DNA from: Theobroma cacao
Lineage: Eukaryota > Streptophyta > Magnoliopsida > Malvales > Malvaceae
Reading direction: 5' to 3'
Assembly: GCF_000208745.1 (NCBI RefSeq)
Contig: NC_030850.1
Coordinates: 14,724,626 to 14,788,625 of the forward strand
Length of the DNA stretch: 64,000 nt
The first letter of the stretch is position 1. Each line of letters opens with the position of its first letter. The notes under the pieces were generated by a model. That model did no database searches, was not told where the DNA came from, and saw only the letters and a program-made list of their open reading frames with translations. Shown piece after piece: positions 23,627-36,127 of this stretch. The position numbers were made by a program, and so were the translations under genes.

Positions 23627-25144
23627 TGTTGTCGATTTTATGCACACAAGTTTACGTATAGAACAAGTAATATAAAGGTAAGAAGCTATCATATCCCACA
23701 AGAAATTGTGCCTAAATTCTTGCTAAGTACTAAAATTAAGACACCTTAGTTTTATTGAAACAAACCAAAATTTGAAAATTAATTAAAAACAAAATTTAAT
23801 TAACAATGTTAAACTAAGGAATAAAAACTAAAAATTACTAGAAAAGTAGCTGATTGAAAGCCTAGGATCATGATATTCCTCATCAATTCATTTTGAACTA
23901 ACCTCTCTCTTTATACTTAAATCAATAGGTTGAATTGCTAGCCTAGAGTCCAAATTTTTCTATGAGTCTCTCTCGAGATTCTTGTACAAATACCTCTCAT
24001 AATTAACTCGTTATATGTGTATGTGAATTGATTAAGGAAGGTTCATTAAGCTCATGGTCTAAATTTGGCTACATGTGGTACGTAGGTATATTTCTATCCT
24101 AAATACTAATCAAATCCCCTAGTCTCTAAGTGAAATGAACCCATGTTATGCAAATCTTGGTCTATTCTAGACTCCTTTCGTCAAGTTACATTTAAAGATC
24201 CAAATCAATCTAATTATTGATTAATCAATTAGAAGCAATGAGCATCGATTTGAAATAAACAAGTCAATACCCATTAATAATAAGTTAAAGAGAGATAAAA
24301 TATCCAAATCACATGTTGAGATCAACCACAATCCTAGAAAAAGCAATTTAGTTCTTAGTTTTTATAGCTGACATCAACATCTCAAGAAAATAAACCATTT
24401 TTACAACTAAAGAAAGAAAGAGATAGACAAATCTAGTGAGGGAAACAAGTTTTAGCTACTTTCAAGCTTGATCTTCCTTGATTTCTTCCCCATTCTTTTT
24501 TGGTAAAAGGTCTCTTTTTTTTTTCCAGAAAGTTGCTTTGAAGAAACCCCTTTTTAGCCTCTAAAATAGTCCTATTTATACCCCCTTGAAAGCCCTAAAA
24601 TAAAAAATCAGAAAGTGTAGATTTTAAAGGTCTCATGGTGGAGCCGCTGCACCCTGCTCTTTGGAAATTGTATGGGAAATGGGGGCATCTTGATGCCACG
24701 ACGCCAAACTCTTTGTGTTGACCCCACTTTAGACCCTTTTTTGCAATGAGATTTTCTCCTATTTCAAAACTACGCTGAGCAAAATGGTAAACATGAAATT
24801 GTAACTCTACTTCTTAACTTTCCATTGGTTTAATAATCATATTTATTGGACTTTTGTAGCGCAAGTTATGCTTAAAATACCATAGCATGCTCAAGAGACA
24901 CCTTTAGCCATACTTGCACTTTTCTTTGCCATGTGACCCTTTTTCTTTTAATTAATCATAACTAAAAATAGGTATTTTTAACATAAAAATTAACTAAAAT
25001 AACTTGAATTTACTTTACTCAGCTTGCTTTAAACTAATTAAAGAAAAACAATAAAAAATAACTAAAACTGTTCCTAAAACTAAAAGATTTAGCTATTTTA
25101 GTACCCAAAATATGATATGATAACTCCATATAATAGAGTTATCA
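23627..25144 (-). mobile_element. 5' LTR of the gypsy element
   Basis: About 1518 bp. On the minus strand it starts TGATAACTCTATTATATGG (25144) and ends CGACAACA (23627). It is related to the LTRs at 8881-10443, 10450-12034 and 4377-4614. The start of each LTR carries an imperfect palindrome around ATAACTCTAT...ATAGAGTTAT. Confidence 0.85.
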
Positions 25145-25440
25145 ATGATGACACGTTTTGAGCCTTTTGTACTCACAGTCGATATTAATAAAATATTTTT
25201 CTTTTATGTGACTTCAGTGGTTGCGTACATGGCATTCATTATGCCCTATGATTTCGATATTGTGTTTTCCTAAACTAATTTATGGTTATTATTAATTTTT
25301 GATCAAATATAATCAAGTGTTGACTGATTTATGTGGAATCATCCATTGAAGCGTCGCATAGACTATCGTGTACTTAAACGAAAGGGCATAGTTCCTGACA
25401 CCTTGCCTCAAAAATTACCTCCTCGACTAGCTTCACCAAA
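25145..25440. other. Intergenic, no recognised feature
   Basis: No ORF with a recognisable domain and no repeat boundary apart from the gypsy LTR edge at 25144. Confidence 0.4.
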
Positions 25441-25930
25441 TTCGCTACTCAGTTTGCATTTATAGTAATCCTTGCTTTCATACCTCACCAGTGTCTTGAA
25501 CTTGGAGGTATTCTTGCTTAAGGCGATCACATTGAATTTTGAATGTCCCCACAACCTTCTCAAGCTTATCACACTTTTGTCTAAGCACTCAAATGGCCTC
25601 TTGTTGAAGATTCATCTTATGCTTCAAACTATTGTTAGAAGCTTGAAGTGCATTGTTTTGATCTTCCTTTTTTGTAGCTCACCTTGGATTAATTTTAATT
25701 TTTTAAAGCTTTCTAGTCAATAAAAAAACATTGTATTCAACTCTTCATACTTCTTTTCCAATCATCTTACTCCTAATGCAATCTTTGAATTTTCCTTTTT
25801 TGGTTCTTCAAATTCTCACTTCAATTTTTCCACCTCTTTTGAAGAGCCTTATTATGACGTTTTAGCTCAGATTTCTCAACCTTAAGCTTATGTCTTGACA
25901 ATTCGGTTTCTAATCTGGGGCTCTGGATTG
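25440..25930 (-). pseudogene. Coiled-coil gag-like remnant
   Basis: The minus-strand translation with several stops reads RLETELSRHKLKVEKSEL, KRHNKALQKRWKN, NALQASNNSLKHKMNLQQEA and LRQKCDKLEKVVGTF. This is a long heptad-rich coiled coil like the C-terminal half of plant retroelement gag proteins that carry DUF7745. The DUF7745-like remnant lies on the same strand at 29690-30480, upstream in reading order, so the two may be one gene split by later insertions (inference). Confidence 0.5.
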
Positions 25931-26939
25931 ATTGGACAATTGGGACCACGCTCTAAAGCACACACAACGTCTTCGACGTGCCTAATATGCCACGCCAAAT
26001 AACCAAAAGTAACTCATTATTAGACCTCCCTTGTGTAGACACTAATTTTTTTAAAAATATATATATACAATAAAAGAATTGAAAATAAAAAAAGAGATAG
26101 AAATAAGAAAAAAGGATGAGTTGGGCGTAGCAACAAAAGCCATGCCCAGAAAACAAATAAGGTGTGGGCACACCCTACTAGGCGCGAGAGTTGCGCTTGG
26201 CAGGCCACATTAGCCACCCCAGCTCTAATGAGCGTAGCGATAAAAAGTGCCCTCCTATTCAAATACTAGGGGGAAGAGGCAGATTTTAAAAAGATCCCTG
26301 GCAGATAATCAAAACCCTAGAATCCCTTGTTAAAAAATCCTAAAATTCCTACAAAAGACAGAACCCTAGTTTCTACCAACAGTCGAAAACCACAATAAAA
26401 AAAACCAAAAATAGCAAAAAACCAACAAAAGAAAAATACATAAAAATAGGACTGGAAGTAAGGCATAGGGGAGTTTTCTTTTTGTATTTTAGCGGAAGTT
26501 AGGGATTTTTGGGGTTTGGGGGATTTTCTTTTCCTTTTTTTTGATTGAAAAAGAGAAGAAGGTGAGGGTTTCGGGAAAGTGAAAAAGGGGTAGTTTTTGA
26601 GGTAGATGGCGGTGAAAGTGGCAACACGACATGGAGGGACCAACTGGAGCCGGGTTTGAGAAAGTAAGAAAGTTGGGATTTTTCCTTGGACGCTTGGTTA
26701 GAGAGAGTGGGAGAAGAAGCAACCACTAAAGAGAGAGAAGGGAAAAGAGAATTGAAATGAGTAAGAAAAATGAGTTTAAATCGCCACGTTTTGGGTGGCT
26801 AAAGTGCCAAAACGGCACTGTTTTGTGGGAGGAATATTTGAACCGTTTCGAGCAATTCCAGCCACCAAGCAGTAAAGATGTCAACGAGCTAGGAAACTCA
26901 TTAATTTCGAGATATTTGAGGCTTAATCTTATAAAAAAT
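25931..26939. other. Higher-GC segment without a confident gene
   Basis: GC content rises here relative to the neighbours. Overlapping frames (26262-26020, 26726-26317 minus; 26757-26942 plus) are hydrophobic or low-complexity and match nothing I know. The texture (GGCGCGAGAGTTGCGC, GGGTGTGGGCACACC) resembles LTR sequence of an unidentified retroelement. No boundaries were found. Confidence 0.35.
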
Positions 26940-28290
26940 TAATTATTTAAATAATTTTAAAATTTATTATTTTAATTTTAATTTTATTATATTTTTATTA
27001 TTTTATAATTATCTTAATTCATTTAAAAACTCAATTACATTAAAAATTATTAAAATCTTTTTTACATGTACCTATTGCCTAAACCTGTATACATATACAA
27101 TAATATTTCTCTACGTATTTTATAAAATTAATTACTAATTAAATTAATAAAAATAAAAATAATAAAATTTAAATTTAAATAATAAAAAATAAAGATCTTA
27201 AACATAAACTTAAATAACTAAAAATAAATATCCATACAATGATATAAACTTAAATAATTATACATAAATATCTAAATAACAACATAAACTTAAATAAAAA
27301 AAATTATAATTTTTATAATGTTAACACAAAATAAAAATAAAAATATTTATATTTAAAATATATATACTAAAAGTATTATAGTGTATATACAAAATAGTAA
27401 TTATATTCTTTATAAATGAACCCAATGTATGTAAAGTATAGATATTAAAAGGCATTACAATTTAATTAATAATCATAATTTTATTAATTAATTTAATTAA
27501 TTATATGAATTTGTCCTTAGTTACATGAAATTTAAAAAAATAGCTAAGTTTCAAAACTATTCTAATCTCACAACTTCTTTTTAGATAATTAAGTTTATAT
27601 ATTATAAATTTATATAAACAAATGTATATATATTATTTAGCAATTAATTTATATCATAGTAATTATATTCTTTATAAATGAACATAATATATAATATAAA
27701 GTGTATGTGTTAAAAGATATTACAAGTTATATACTATAAACTGTATATATATATTACAATTAATAATTTTATAAGTTATAATTTTTATAATGTTAACATA
27801 AAATAAAAAAAATATATATTATATTTAAAGTATATATATACTAAAAGTATTAGTATATATATATATATAATATAGTAATTATATTTCTTATAAATGAACT
27901 CAATATATATAATGTATATATATTTAAAAACATTCCAAGTTAATTAATAATCATAGTTTAATGAATTAATTTAGTTAACTATATGAGTTTGTCTTTAATT
28001 ACATGAAATTAAAAAAATAGTTAGATTCCAAAACTATTCTAAACTCAAAGACTCTTTTTAAGGATATATATTATTAGTTATAATTTTTTTAATCTTAACA
28101 CAAAATAAAAAGTAAATACATTTATATTAAAAATGTATATAATAGTAATTATATTCTTTTGTAATATGATATAATATTCATAATATTTAAATATAATTAA
28201 TAATCTAATAATTTTTTATTTATATATATTAATGTCATCACATTAATAATTTAGCTAACTATATTTTTAATATATTTGTCAATATTTAAC
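26940..28290. repeat. Very AT-rich block with two diverged copies of a ~290 bp unit
   Basis: 27297-27585 and 27772-28062 share the order TAATTTTTATAATGTTAACA, ACTAAAAGTATTA, TAGTAATTATATT, TAAATGAAC, GTCCTTAGTTACATGAAAT or its variant, and CAAAACTATTCTAA. Partial further copies lie at 27650-27760 and 28080-28160. The period is about 475 bases. Runs of TA occur between. No coding sequence. Confidence 0.7.
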
Positions 28291-29640
28291 AAAAGAATTG
28301 TTTGCCAAGATGGTATAGGCTTTAGGTACTTTCCTTCTTTACTTGAGTTCGAATTACATTAGCAACAAAGTGGATCAATTTTATTCAATTATTTAAATAG
28401 GTATTATAATCGGGTTCAGGTAACAAGTACCCAAAGAGTGATACCCGAACTCGATTTGGGCAGTGAAATCACTACCCAAATCCATCTCGAACTTGTTTAT
28501 TGAGTACCCTAACCTAGTATAATCTGGTTAGGTTCCCGCGAGTACCCTATAATAGGATTAAGGTGTGTTTTAGCCATTCTATAATAAATAATGAGGTAAT
28601 GATGATAATAAATACAAGAGAATAAATGGCATATATACTTATAGTTTCAAAAATATATAGTATTGTGGAGAATAAAGACTTTCATGACAATAAATAAATA
28701 AATAGTGAAAAAATAATAAAATTTTCAAAGATGGTAAATTTATAATAATGAATATGACTAAAATATAAAAGGCAAATATTTAGTTATAAAAAAATATATT
28801 TATGAGGGAATATAAAAAATGATATAATAGTTATTCAAAAAGAAAATAGGTTAGGCATGTAAACATATTGTGTGCATGAGTTAAAGCCCTGATGATGGGA
28901 CTTTTTAAGAGAACTTGCGAAGGTGAGTTCCTTCAAAAAATTCTTTAGATGAAAGGATACCTTCGTGTCCCAACAATATGATGGAAGGACTTGGAGAATA
29001 TCCTTAATAAAAAGTTTCTGCTCGTATTAGAATTTACATTTATGAAAATATTGTTTTTACTTGCAAATGACTACCCCGATGATGGGATTTAATCGTTAAA
29101 CTTGTGAAGGTAAGTTTCCCAAGTACTTCCTTAAGTGAGAGTGTATTCTTGGATCCCATCAGTATGATAGACAGATTTGAAAAATATCATCGATCAAAGG
29201 TTTTCATTTGTCATTATCCATATTTTATGCCATACATTTCATAATTGCATCATGTGCATATCACACCCATAAAATCGACTAAAATATTTAATTTACTAAT
29301 AAAATAAAGAATAAAATAAATAAATAATAATTAGGGAAACATAAGAATAAAATTAATGGTTTAGGTTATAATAGGATAAAATACGATTAAGTAGTATTGT
29401 TCGTGGACTAAGCGTCACTAGGGTATTAATCCTTCTTTGTGCATAATCGTACTCCCGAACCCCAACTCTAAAAGTCTACAAATCAGTTTATTATTCTTTA
29501 GATGGACCTAAAATCAATTTAGATCTTCATCGAATATAACAAATTTAACATGTAGCCAATCGCACCTAAATTAAAAATATTGGTGGTGACTCCTAAGTTT
29601 TCCACGTCTAGCGGACGAATTTTTGGACCGGCACGTTACA
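28291..29640. other. Degenerate repeat-rich intergenic region
   Basis: It contains a stretch rich in GGGTAC/CGGGTT words (28410-28560), two imperfect copies of a unit beginning CCNGATGATGGGA (28889-29020 and 29069-29200), and near 29580 TGGTGGTGACTCCTAAG, which looks like an LTR-end plus primer-site relic. No gene is supported. Confidence 0.4.
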
Positions 29641-29689
29641 ACACCTTGACTTACTCTATAGGTCTTCTTCTAAGTGGTGGTTATCTCTT

Positions 29690-30480
29690 CTATCTTTTCA
29701 ACTCTCCAAAAGGAAACTTCAATTAGTTAAGTTGAGCAGTTTTTGCTATGAATTGCTCAAACCTAAATTGTTGCCATACCATAATTGAGGCAAAACTGAA
29801 TGCTCCCGAAGTCCTTAATAGTGGAACTCATGGCTTGTTTCCATAATTGTATAACACTGGCTCATGAGGCTTCTACAAAGCTCTCCATATTCCCTCGACA
29901 TTGATAAGCTTTTGGAGCCTCGAAACCTCATTCTTTTTTGATTTTTTTTTTCAAGCCATTCACTCTCATCGAACTCTCGAATGGGGCCACTAGTTAAGAG
30001 ATATGGCTTACAAAACATATTTTTCTTACACTCAAAATGGCTCCTGATCAAAATAGTTAAGAGTTGTGCTCGATTGATGAACCATCCCTCCCTTCTCTAG
30101 TGACAATAATTCGAAAACCTTAACGTCTTCGCCATGATCAATGATGAAGTGTTGACCTTATTTATGACCTGCTCAAAGAAGTTAATAACTAAAAGTTCCA
30201 CATGCCCCAAAATCATTGGGAAAATGGCCAACTCATATATTGCTAATGCCATTAGGATGCCTTGTTCGTCATTTGGGTGTTTCAAGATGAAGTCCTGCAA
30301 GAAAATCCATGGAATGCATTCACTTTCCCATTTCTTTCTCACCTAAAGATTAACTTCTTGAATGGTGACCCCCATCATCTTAGCGTTTCCTTCGATACCT
30401 TATTTTTTGCCCTCTTTAATAGATCTTATCCAAATTTAGGAGTTTTGGGTGAAGTAAAGCCGAACACACTTCAATTGTAG
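29690..30480 (-). pseudogene. DUF7745-like retroelement protein remnant
   Basis: Frames 30342-30097 and 30051-29815 read CIPWIFLQDFILKHPNDEQG, MALAIYELAIFPMILGHVEL, VINFFEQVINK, then FINRAQLLT and IRSHFECKKN. The string CIPW...L.DFIL.HPND...ALAIY.L.IFP...GHVE is characteristic, to my memory, of DUF7745, a domain in retroelement-associated proteins that are abundant in some eudicots. Stops between the frames make it a pseudogene. The N-terminal part may extend to the right (FTSPKTPKFG near 30455) with further breaks. Confidence 0.65.
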
Positions 30481-31205
30481 GCACCATGTCTACTTAATTA
30501 AATATGAAGCATTAGTATGACGGATCCCAATATTGAACCATAGCCATGATTAGCTGATAGCACTATGTGACCATATTTCTCATTGAATTCTAGCTTCCTC
30601 GATGTGGCCCATTAATCCCATTTATTAATCAAATTAGTAAGTTTATTATGTTTGAGGTCGAGATGAATTTTCTCAAGCAATGTTGAAACATGACTTTCTA
30701 TTAGATAATCCACTTGACTATGCTGGACCTCTTACACATGGTGATTCTAGTCCAAAGCACCCTCACACGAGGTAATTGGTGGAACGAAACATGTCAATTG
30801 TCCTATGGATGTGATTAAAATCCATTTTGTTAGGAACCTTATGTGGATAATGCCTTTTTAATGGAAAACTATTGTGCAAATGCATGATTATGAAAAAAAG
30901 AAAAAAGAAAAAAAATGAGGTAGTAAAGCAATAAGGTAATTTGAAGTAAAGAAAAAATAATCATTTATTCACTCATTTTTTAAACGAAGTCTTGCCCCTT
31001 ATTTGTTTTTAGGCCACAATGCTCTTAGGACGATGACGTTACTCCTATTGTGGATTTTGAGATGTTTATAAAACATTACCAACTTTATAGTCAAATTTCT
31101 TAAAAAGTTTAAGTGATAAAGGTAAGAGATGTCCATTCATGTGTACTTAATTTTTTGGATACTTTTCTACACAATGGGTTGGCAAGGCTTTACTTAGGTT
31201 GGGCT
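30481..31205. other. Intergenic, no recognised feature
   Basis: AT-rich with no ORF of interest. It ends at the target duplication of the solo LTR. Confidence 0.4.
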
Positions 31206-34138
31206 TCTTATGTCAAATCCTATTCTATAAAATAATTACGACGTCATTTACATACTCAATAGAATGTTTGCATGTTTAGGAAGTTCGAGGAATTGTTAAA
31301 AGACGATATTGCCCCTAATGTTACCATTAAGTCGATTAAGCATTGAACTAGTTCAAATAGGAATTTTAAGGTGAAATTAAGAGTTTCACAGTTCAGGGAT
31401 GACTCAAAATGGTAATTCAGAGTTTGAGGAGCAATTTGGAGTCAAACCAAAATTTTCACTATCTAGGGGTAAAATGGTCATTTGCCACTTGGGGACAAAA
31501 TGAAAATTTTGAGAAATGATTTTTTTGGCCCCATTTAACTTATTGGAGTATGATTTGAGTATTGGAGTATAATTTGAGAGTTTCGCAGTGAAAAAGTTTA
31601 ATTTCGGTGATTTTTGGAGTGTAGGGGTAAAATGGTAATTTTTCCATCCGCGGATAAAATTTGAGATTTTGAGAGAATTTAGATCAAATTTGACAAATTG
31701 GAGAATGGTATGAGTATAAGGGATGAAAAATATGTCTATGGACAATTTTTCAGTTTTTGGGGCAAAAATATAATTTTTGACTTTTATAGGGGCAAAAGTG
31801 TAAATTTCAAAAATTACTCCACCAAGACTTTGGATAAGTCTGAGAATTTTATCTAAGCTATGGATATGTGGGACAAGTGTATGGTGAAAATTTGGAAATA
31901 AATGGATGGCTAGAATTTAAGGAATTAATAAAATAAAAAAATAAAAAAATAAAATTATATTATTTTAGCCTTTAAAAATGTCAAAATTCCAGAATTCTCA
32001 TCTTCTTCAGCTGTCCAAACCAGGAGAGAAAAAGGGGGAAAAGAAATAAGAACCCTAGCTGAAAAAATTTGGGGAAAATAAAGAGAAATCAAGAAATCAA
32101 GCATTAAAAAGGTAAATTTCATTGATTTTCCTTGTGATTTTCACTATCCATGCATTTTTTTCTCATTTCCATGCAAAATTAGAAAGTGGGTATGGACACC
32201 CATGCTGGCCAAACCTCCATGGATGAGTTTTGAACTTGAGTTTTGGTTGATTTTAATTGAATTAAGTGATTTTAGTTAGGTTATATTGAAATATAGCAAA
32301 AATAAGCTAGAGAAATAGTTTTCTCCCATTGAAACCCATTATGCCGAATTTTCTAGGGGAATATTGGCTGTTGATCTTGATGTTTATTTGAGGAATTATG
32401 ATGAATAATGATCAATTATGAGCCTAAAAAAATAATGCGAATTTTCGGAGTAAAAATACGAATTTTTACCCACTAAGGGTATTTTCGTAATTTGTTACTG
32501 GGACTGATAATTTGCACCACACTGAGGAACATTAAGTCAATTTGGATGCAATTGAGGTATAGAAATTGAAAAAAATTAATTTGGAGTTAAACGGACACGT
32601 ATATCGATTTATGGGGTAAAAGACCGAAATAGGCTAACATCGCGTTTAGGCAAAATTTAGACATTTTGCACTTCATATCATGCATTAGTAGTATAAATTT
32701 GTTTATTTTGGTTTGGTACCAAAGTAGTAAACCTCTTAATTGTGCAATTTATCAAGGTGGCGAATCTTCTGGCAAGGGCAAAGAAATCGCACCCGAGGAG
32801 TAATAGTTGGAGTACCCGAATTTAATTTTCGAAAACTGTGAGTAAACTTATTATCGTCTTAATTATCTAGAGTAGTTTTATACAATTGTGTGATTTTATG
32901 GAGAATGGGTTTAAATGGTAAATTGCTATGTTTTAAGAGAAATTGTGATTTTATAAAATAATTTTATAAATTTTCTGAAAAATCGAATATTGGTTTTGAA
33001 AATAGAGTAATTGGAGACTACCTGCTTGTGTTGTAAAAAAATTGTATTTTAAATTGAATGGCTTATGACAACAAATGAACATGAATGGCTAAACTGATTT
33101 TGGTGTTAGATATATTTGTATTGTGTATTTAGCCTTGAGAGGCTAGGTTGTGATAAATTGCCATGTCATGGAGAAAAAGATTTTATAAATCAAGTAGTAG
33201 ATAAAAGATTAGCTACTGCAGTGGTGGGCGATTCCGTGGGCCAGCCTATTAGAGGGGTACGGTAAATCCCTTTATATTCTCACCTCGGTCGTAGAGGAGC
33301 GTAGGGTATCTCTTGAGGTTGGCTTTTTGAGTGCACTTCACGTGGACCACCGCGTGAGAGTGAGACTCAGCCAACGCCAAAGAACGGCTATATTTCAAAA
33401 TAAAAATATGATTTATGCGAAATATGAATTTTTAATAGCCTTGGCGGACTCGGTTGGATACCCCTGGTCCAAGTGTCCCCGAGTACAGGATTTGGCATGA
33501 GCCAAGTTTTGAGTAATTCACGAGCCATATTGATTATTTGGTTGAAATGAATATTCGTGATGTGAAAAATTTACTGAAGTTAATTATTTTTAATTGTCTC
33601 CATTTACTCGCGTTTAGATAGTTTAGATGGTGTCTGTTTACTCACTGGGATTTTATAATCTCACCACCTTCAATTCCCCACATTTCAGGTTTAGGATAGC
33701 CGGTAGATAGCCGATTGCATCAAAGACTTCAGTTAGCCTTGCATTGTCAAAATTATAGATTCACAGACTCGCATCTTATTGGTTAGTTAGGGGCCCACGT
33801 GTCATTGTAAAAGTAATTTTATACTTTAGTTATTTGATTTAAAAAATGTATGAACATATTTAGCTTTTACACCATGTTTTTGGCGAGTTTTGGTATTATC
33901 GAAGAAAAATGACGAAAATGCCCTTGTGAGCTAGAAAATAATATTTTATTATTTTGATTTTGAAACGACTTATGATTTCTTGAAATGCAAGATTTAATAA
34001 CTGTCGCTCACCGGGGAGATGCGGAAGCTGATGCTAAGTTTTGCGGGGTTTCGATTGGCATTCGGGGTAATGAGTGCTTATCGGGACGTCGCGACGGTTG
34101 TCACGGGCCCGATAGGAGTTTCGGGTCGTGACATCTTA
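31206..34138 (+). mobile_element. Solo LTR of a gypsy-type element with target duplication
   Basis: A 2.9 kb unit (31211-34133) starts TGTCAAATCC and ends GGGTCGTGACA. It is flanked by TCTTA on both sides (31206-31210 and 34134-34138). It contains no coding sequence, no internal region and only one terminal copy, as expected after LTR-LTR recombination. The middle has a GC-richer block (33220-33500, GAGGGGTACGGTAAATCCC, GCACTTCACGTGGACC) resembling long LTRs of Tekay/Del-type elements; the lineage is a guess. Orientation assumes the TG...CA plus-strand reading with the GTCGTGACA end at right. Confidence 0.75.
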
Positions 34139-35516
34139 CAATTTACATGTTATGTTTAGTTTGACAAGAAGTTAAAGGTTCCCAAATTATTTTTTATACA
34201 TTGGATTAGTAAGGCACCACAGTCCTTACCTATTACAACTACAGGCAAAAAAAGGTTCAATCTAAATAGCATTGCTTCGCTAGCTCACACACATGCTATC
34301 ACTGCACGAGAGCATAGCTACTTTACCCTTTTCCAAAAAGGCCAGAGCCTAATAGAGCTTATGAATGAACATGTCATGTATGTGAGAATGAACATATCAG
34401 CCTTTGACCACTCCTCATAACCTTTATCCTAAATACCCCACATTATTAAATATAGTAAGTAAATAAAATAAAATAATCAAAGATTAAACAAATAAAGTGA
34501 AAGAAAGCAATGATATTTTTAAATTAAGGGAAATAAAGTTGACTAGCGAATTAGAATCAATTAATTAAGGCTTAGGATAATACATAATTAATTATTGACT
34601 CAACTCTTTTTCATTAAAACTTTAAAATATTAAAAATAATTTATAATTAAAATATTAATATATGTTTTTTATTTTTATTTTTTATTTGCATTTTTCGTTT
34701 TTAATTTTTTAATTTCTATTTTCATTATTAAAATATTAATATTTTATATATAATTTAAACATTATTATGATTAAAATATTAATAATTTTTAAATTTTATG
34801 TTTTTTTATTTTTATTTTTTATTTACATTTTTCGTTTTTAATTTTTTAATTTCTATTTTCATTATTAAAATATTAATATTTTATATATAATTTAAACATT
34901 ATTATGATTAAAATATTAATATTTTTAAAATTTTTAAATTTAAATATTAACTTTTTATATTTTATAATTAAAATTTTAACCTTTATTATTTTAAATATAT
35001 ATTTTTGTTTTTTTTCCTTTCTTATTCTTCGTGGTGTTCAGTGCAATGGAATGTTGATGTGGCACACTTTGTGGTCAGATTTGACCATTAAGGCACTAGA
35101 TTGATGTTTTTTGTGGTCGAGATGCCAGATTTGATGCTTCCTTAGTCGAATTTGGCTTAAGAAAGCCAGATTTGACTTTAAAACCATTGCTGTTGTTGTT
35201 GTCACCCTTTGGTGGTAAGTGAAGAGAATTTAAAGAGAGAAAGAGAGAGGTAAGAATGGAAAGAGACAAAGAAAGGAAAAGAGAGAAATGAGACAAAACA
35301 AAGCATTTATATTAGGTAAATTAGTAAAATTTTAAAATATGTAAGGGTATTTTAGTCCAAAGGTTTTTAGACTTTATTCCTCTTGAAAAGGAGTACTTAA
35401 TAACATGGAGGTGGGTGATGAAATTCCCATATTTAAGGAATAGCCATTCTTCTTGACACCTAAAGGCAACCAAACACAGAAATCTTGGGGATTTTGGAAA
35501 AGGGAGGAAGGGTTAA
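34139..35516. other. AT-rich intergenic region
   Basis: Apart from the tandem repeat at 34661-34930 I see nothing in it. The minus frame 35296-35096 is low complexity (SLFLSLSLS) from a purine-rich tract. Confidence 0.4.
34661..34930. repeat. Two tandem copies of a ~135 bp AT-rich unit
   Basis: Units at 34661-34796 and 34797-34930 are nearly identical (both contain TTTTTCGTTTTTAATTTTTT and ATAATTTAAACATTATTATG). The high identity implies a recent duplication. Confidence 0.9.
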
Positions 35517-36127
35517 CTGCCATGTAGACCCGTCAATATAGGTTGGCCCGGCCCAGCTCGGCCTTGGCCCTTGTGGGCTGAACAAATATGAGCTGGGTCG
35601 GGCTAGCCCATATTTTATATGGGTTGACAGATCCCTAGCCCAGCCCAACCCTTGCTAGCCCAAGAGCCGGACTAGGCTAGCCCATATTATTCAAAATTTT
35701 TTTTAATTTTTATTAATAAAATTGTGCAATAATTTAATACATAAATTGAATAATAAAAATATGTTAGAAACAAATAATTTACACCAAACATAAATAAGCA
35801 AATACATTACATCAAATAAAAATAAAATTTCAATGTTTAACACAATTAAATAAACTACAATTCCATTAACATAACTACATAAGTACATAATCAAATATTT
35901 ATAAACTTCAAGACTAATTTATGTTCTTCTCAATCTTCATCCTCAATCAAAACATTTGAGTCTTGTTTGGACAGCAATGATGTCTCAAACTCTGAATCAT
36001 CATCATCTAATATTCATTATCATGGAAAAAAAAGATATAGTGAGTTTCGATTTTAACTAAAATTATTAATTTAATAAATAAAGATTAAAGACATTGAAAT
36101 ATATAAAATAAACAATACCATCGGCAG

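Larger units (their letters stand above)
4377..25144 (-). mobile_element. Old Ty3/gypsy (Athila-like) element, deleted, with two nested insertions
   Basis: Reading the minus strand from 25144: 5' LTR (25144-23627), a primer-binding site complementary to a tRNA 3' end (23620-23602), gag (23480-23011), a copia insertion, more gag (12832-12035), a fold-back LTR insertion, gag end plus protease (7524-6776), a deletion of RT, RNase H and integrase, the C-terminal pol tail (6622-6359), a long 3' non-coding region, and only the first about 240 bases of a 3' LTR (4614-4377). The gag protein reads continuously across both insertion points, with a duplicated target at each (AGAAC exactly; TATTG/TACTG with one mismatch). 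The gag sequence (LYKAWERYKDLLRRC) and the protease motif CDLGA are typical of the Athila group as I know it. The outer element lacks an intact left end, so its own target duplication cannot be shown. Confidence 0.85.

Noticed and set aside
26317..26942. Several 60-108 codon ORFs around 26.3-26.9 kb
   Set aside because: Low-complexity or hydrophobic products from a GC-shifted stretch, mutually overlapping, no family match.
28300..28380. Possible second SINE: GAGTTCGAATTACA resembles a B box
   Set aside because: No convincing A box, A-run or target duplication; the resemblance is short.
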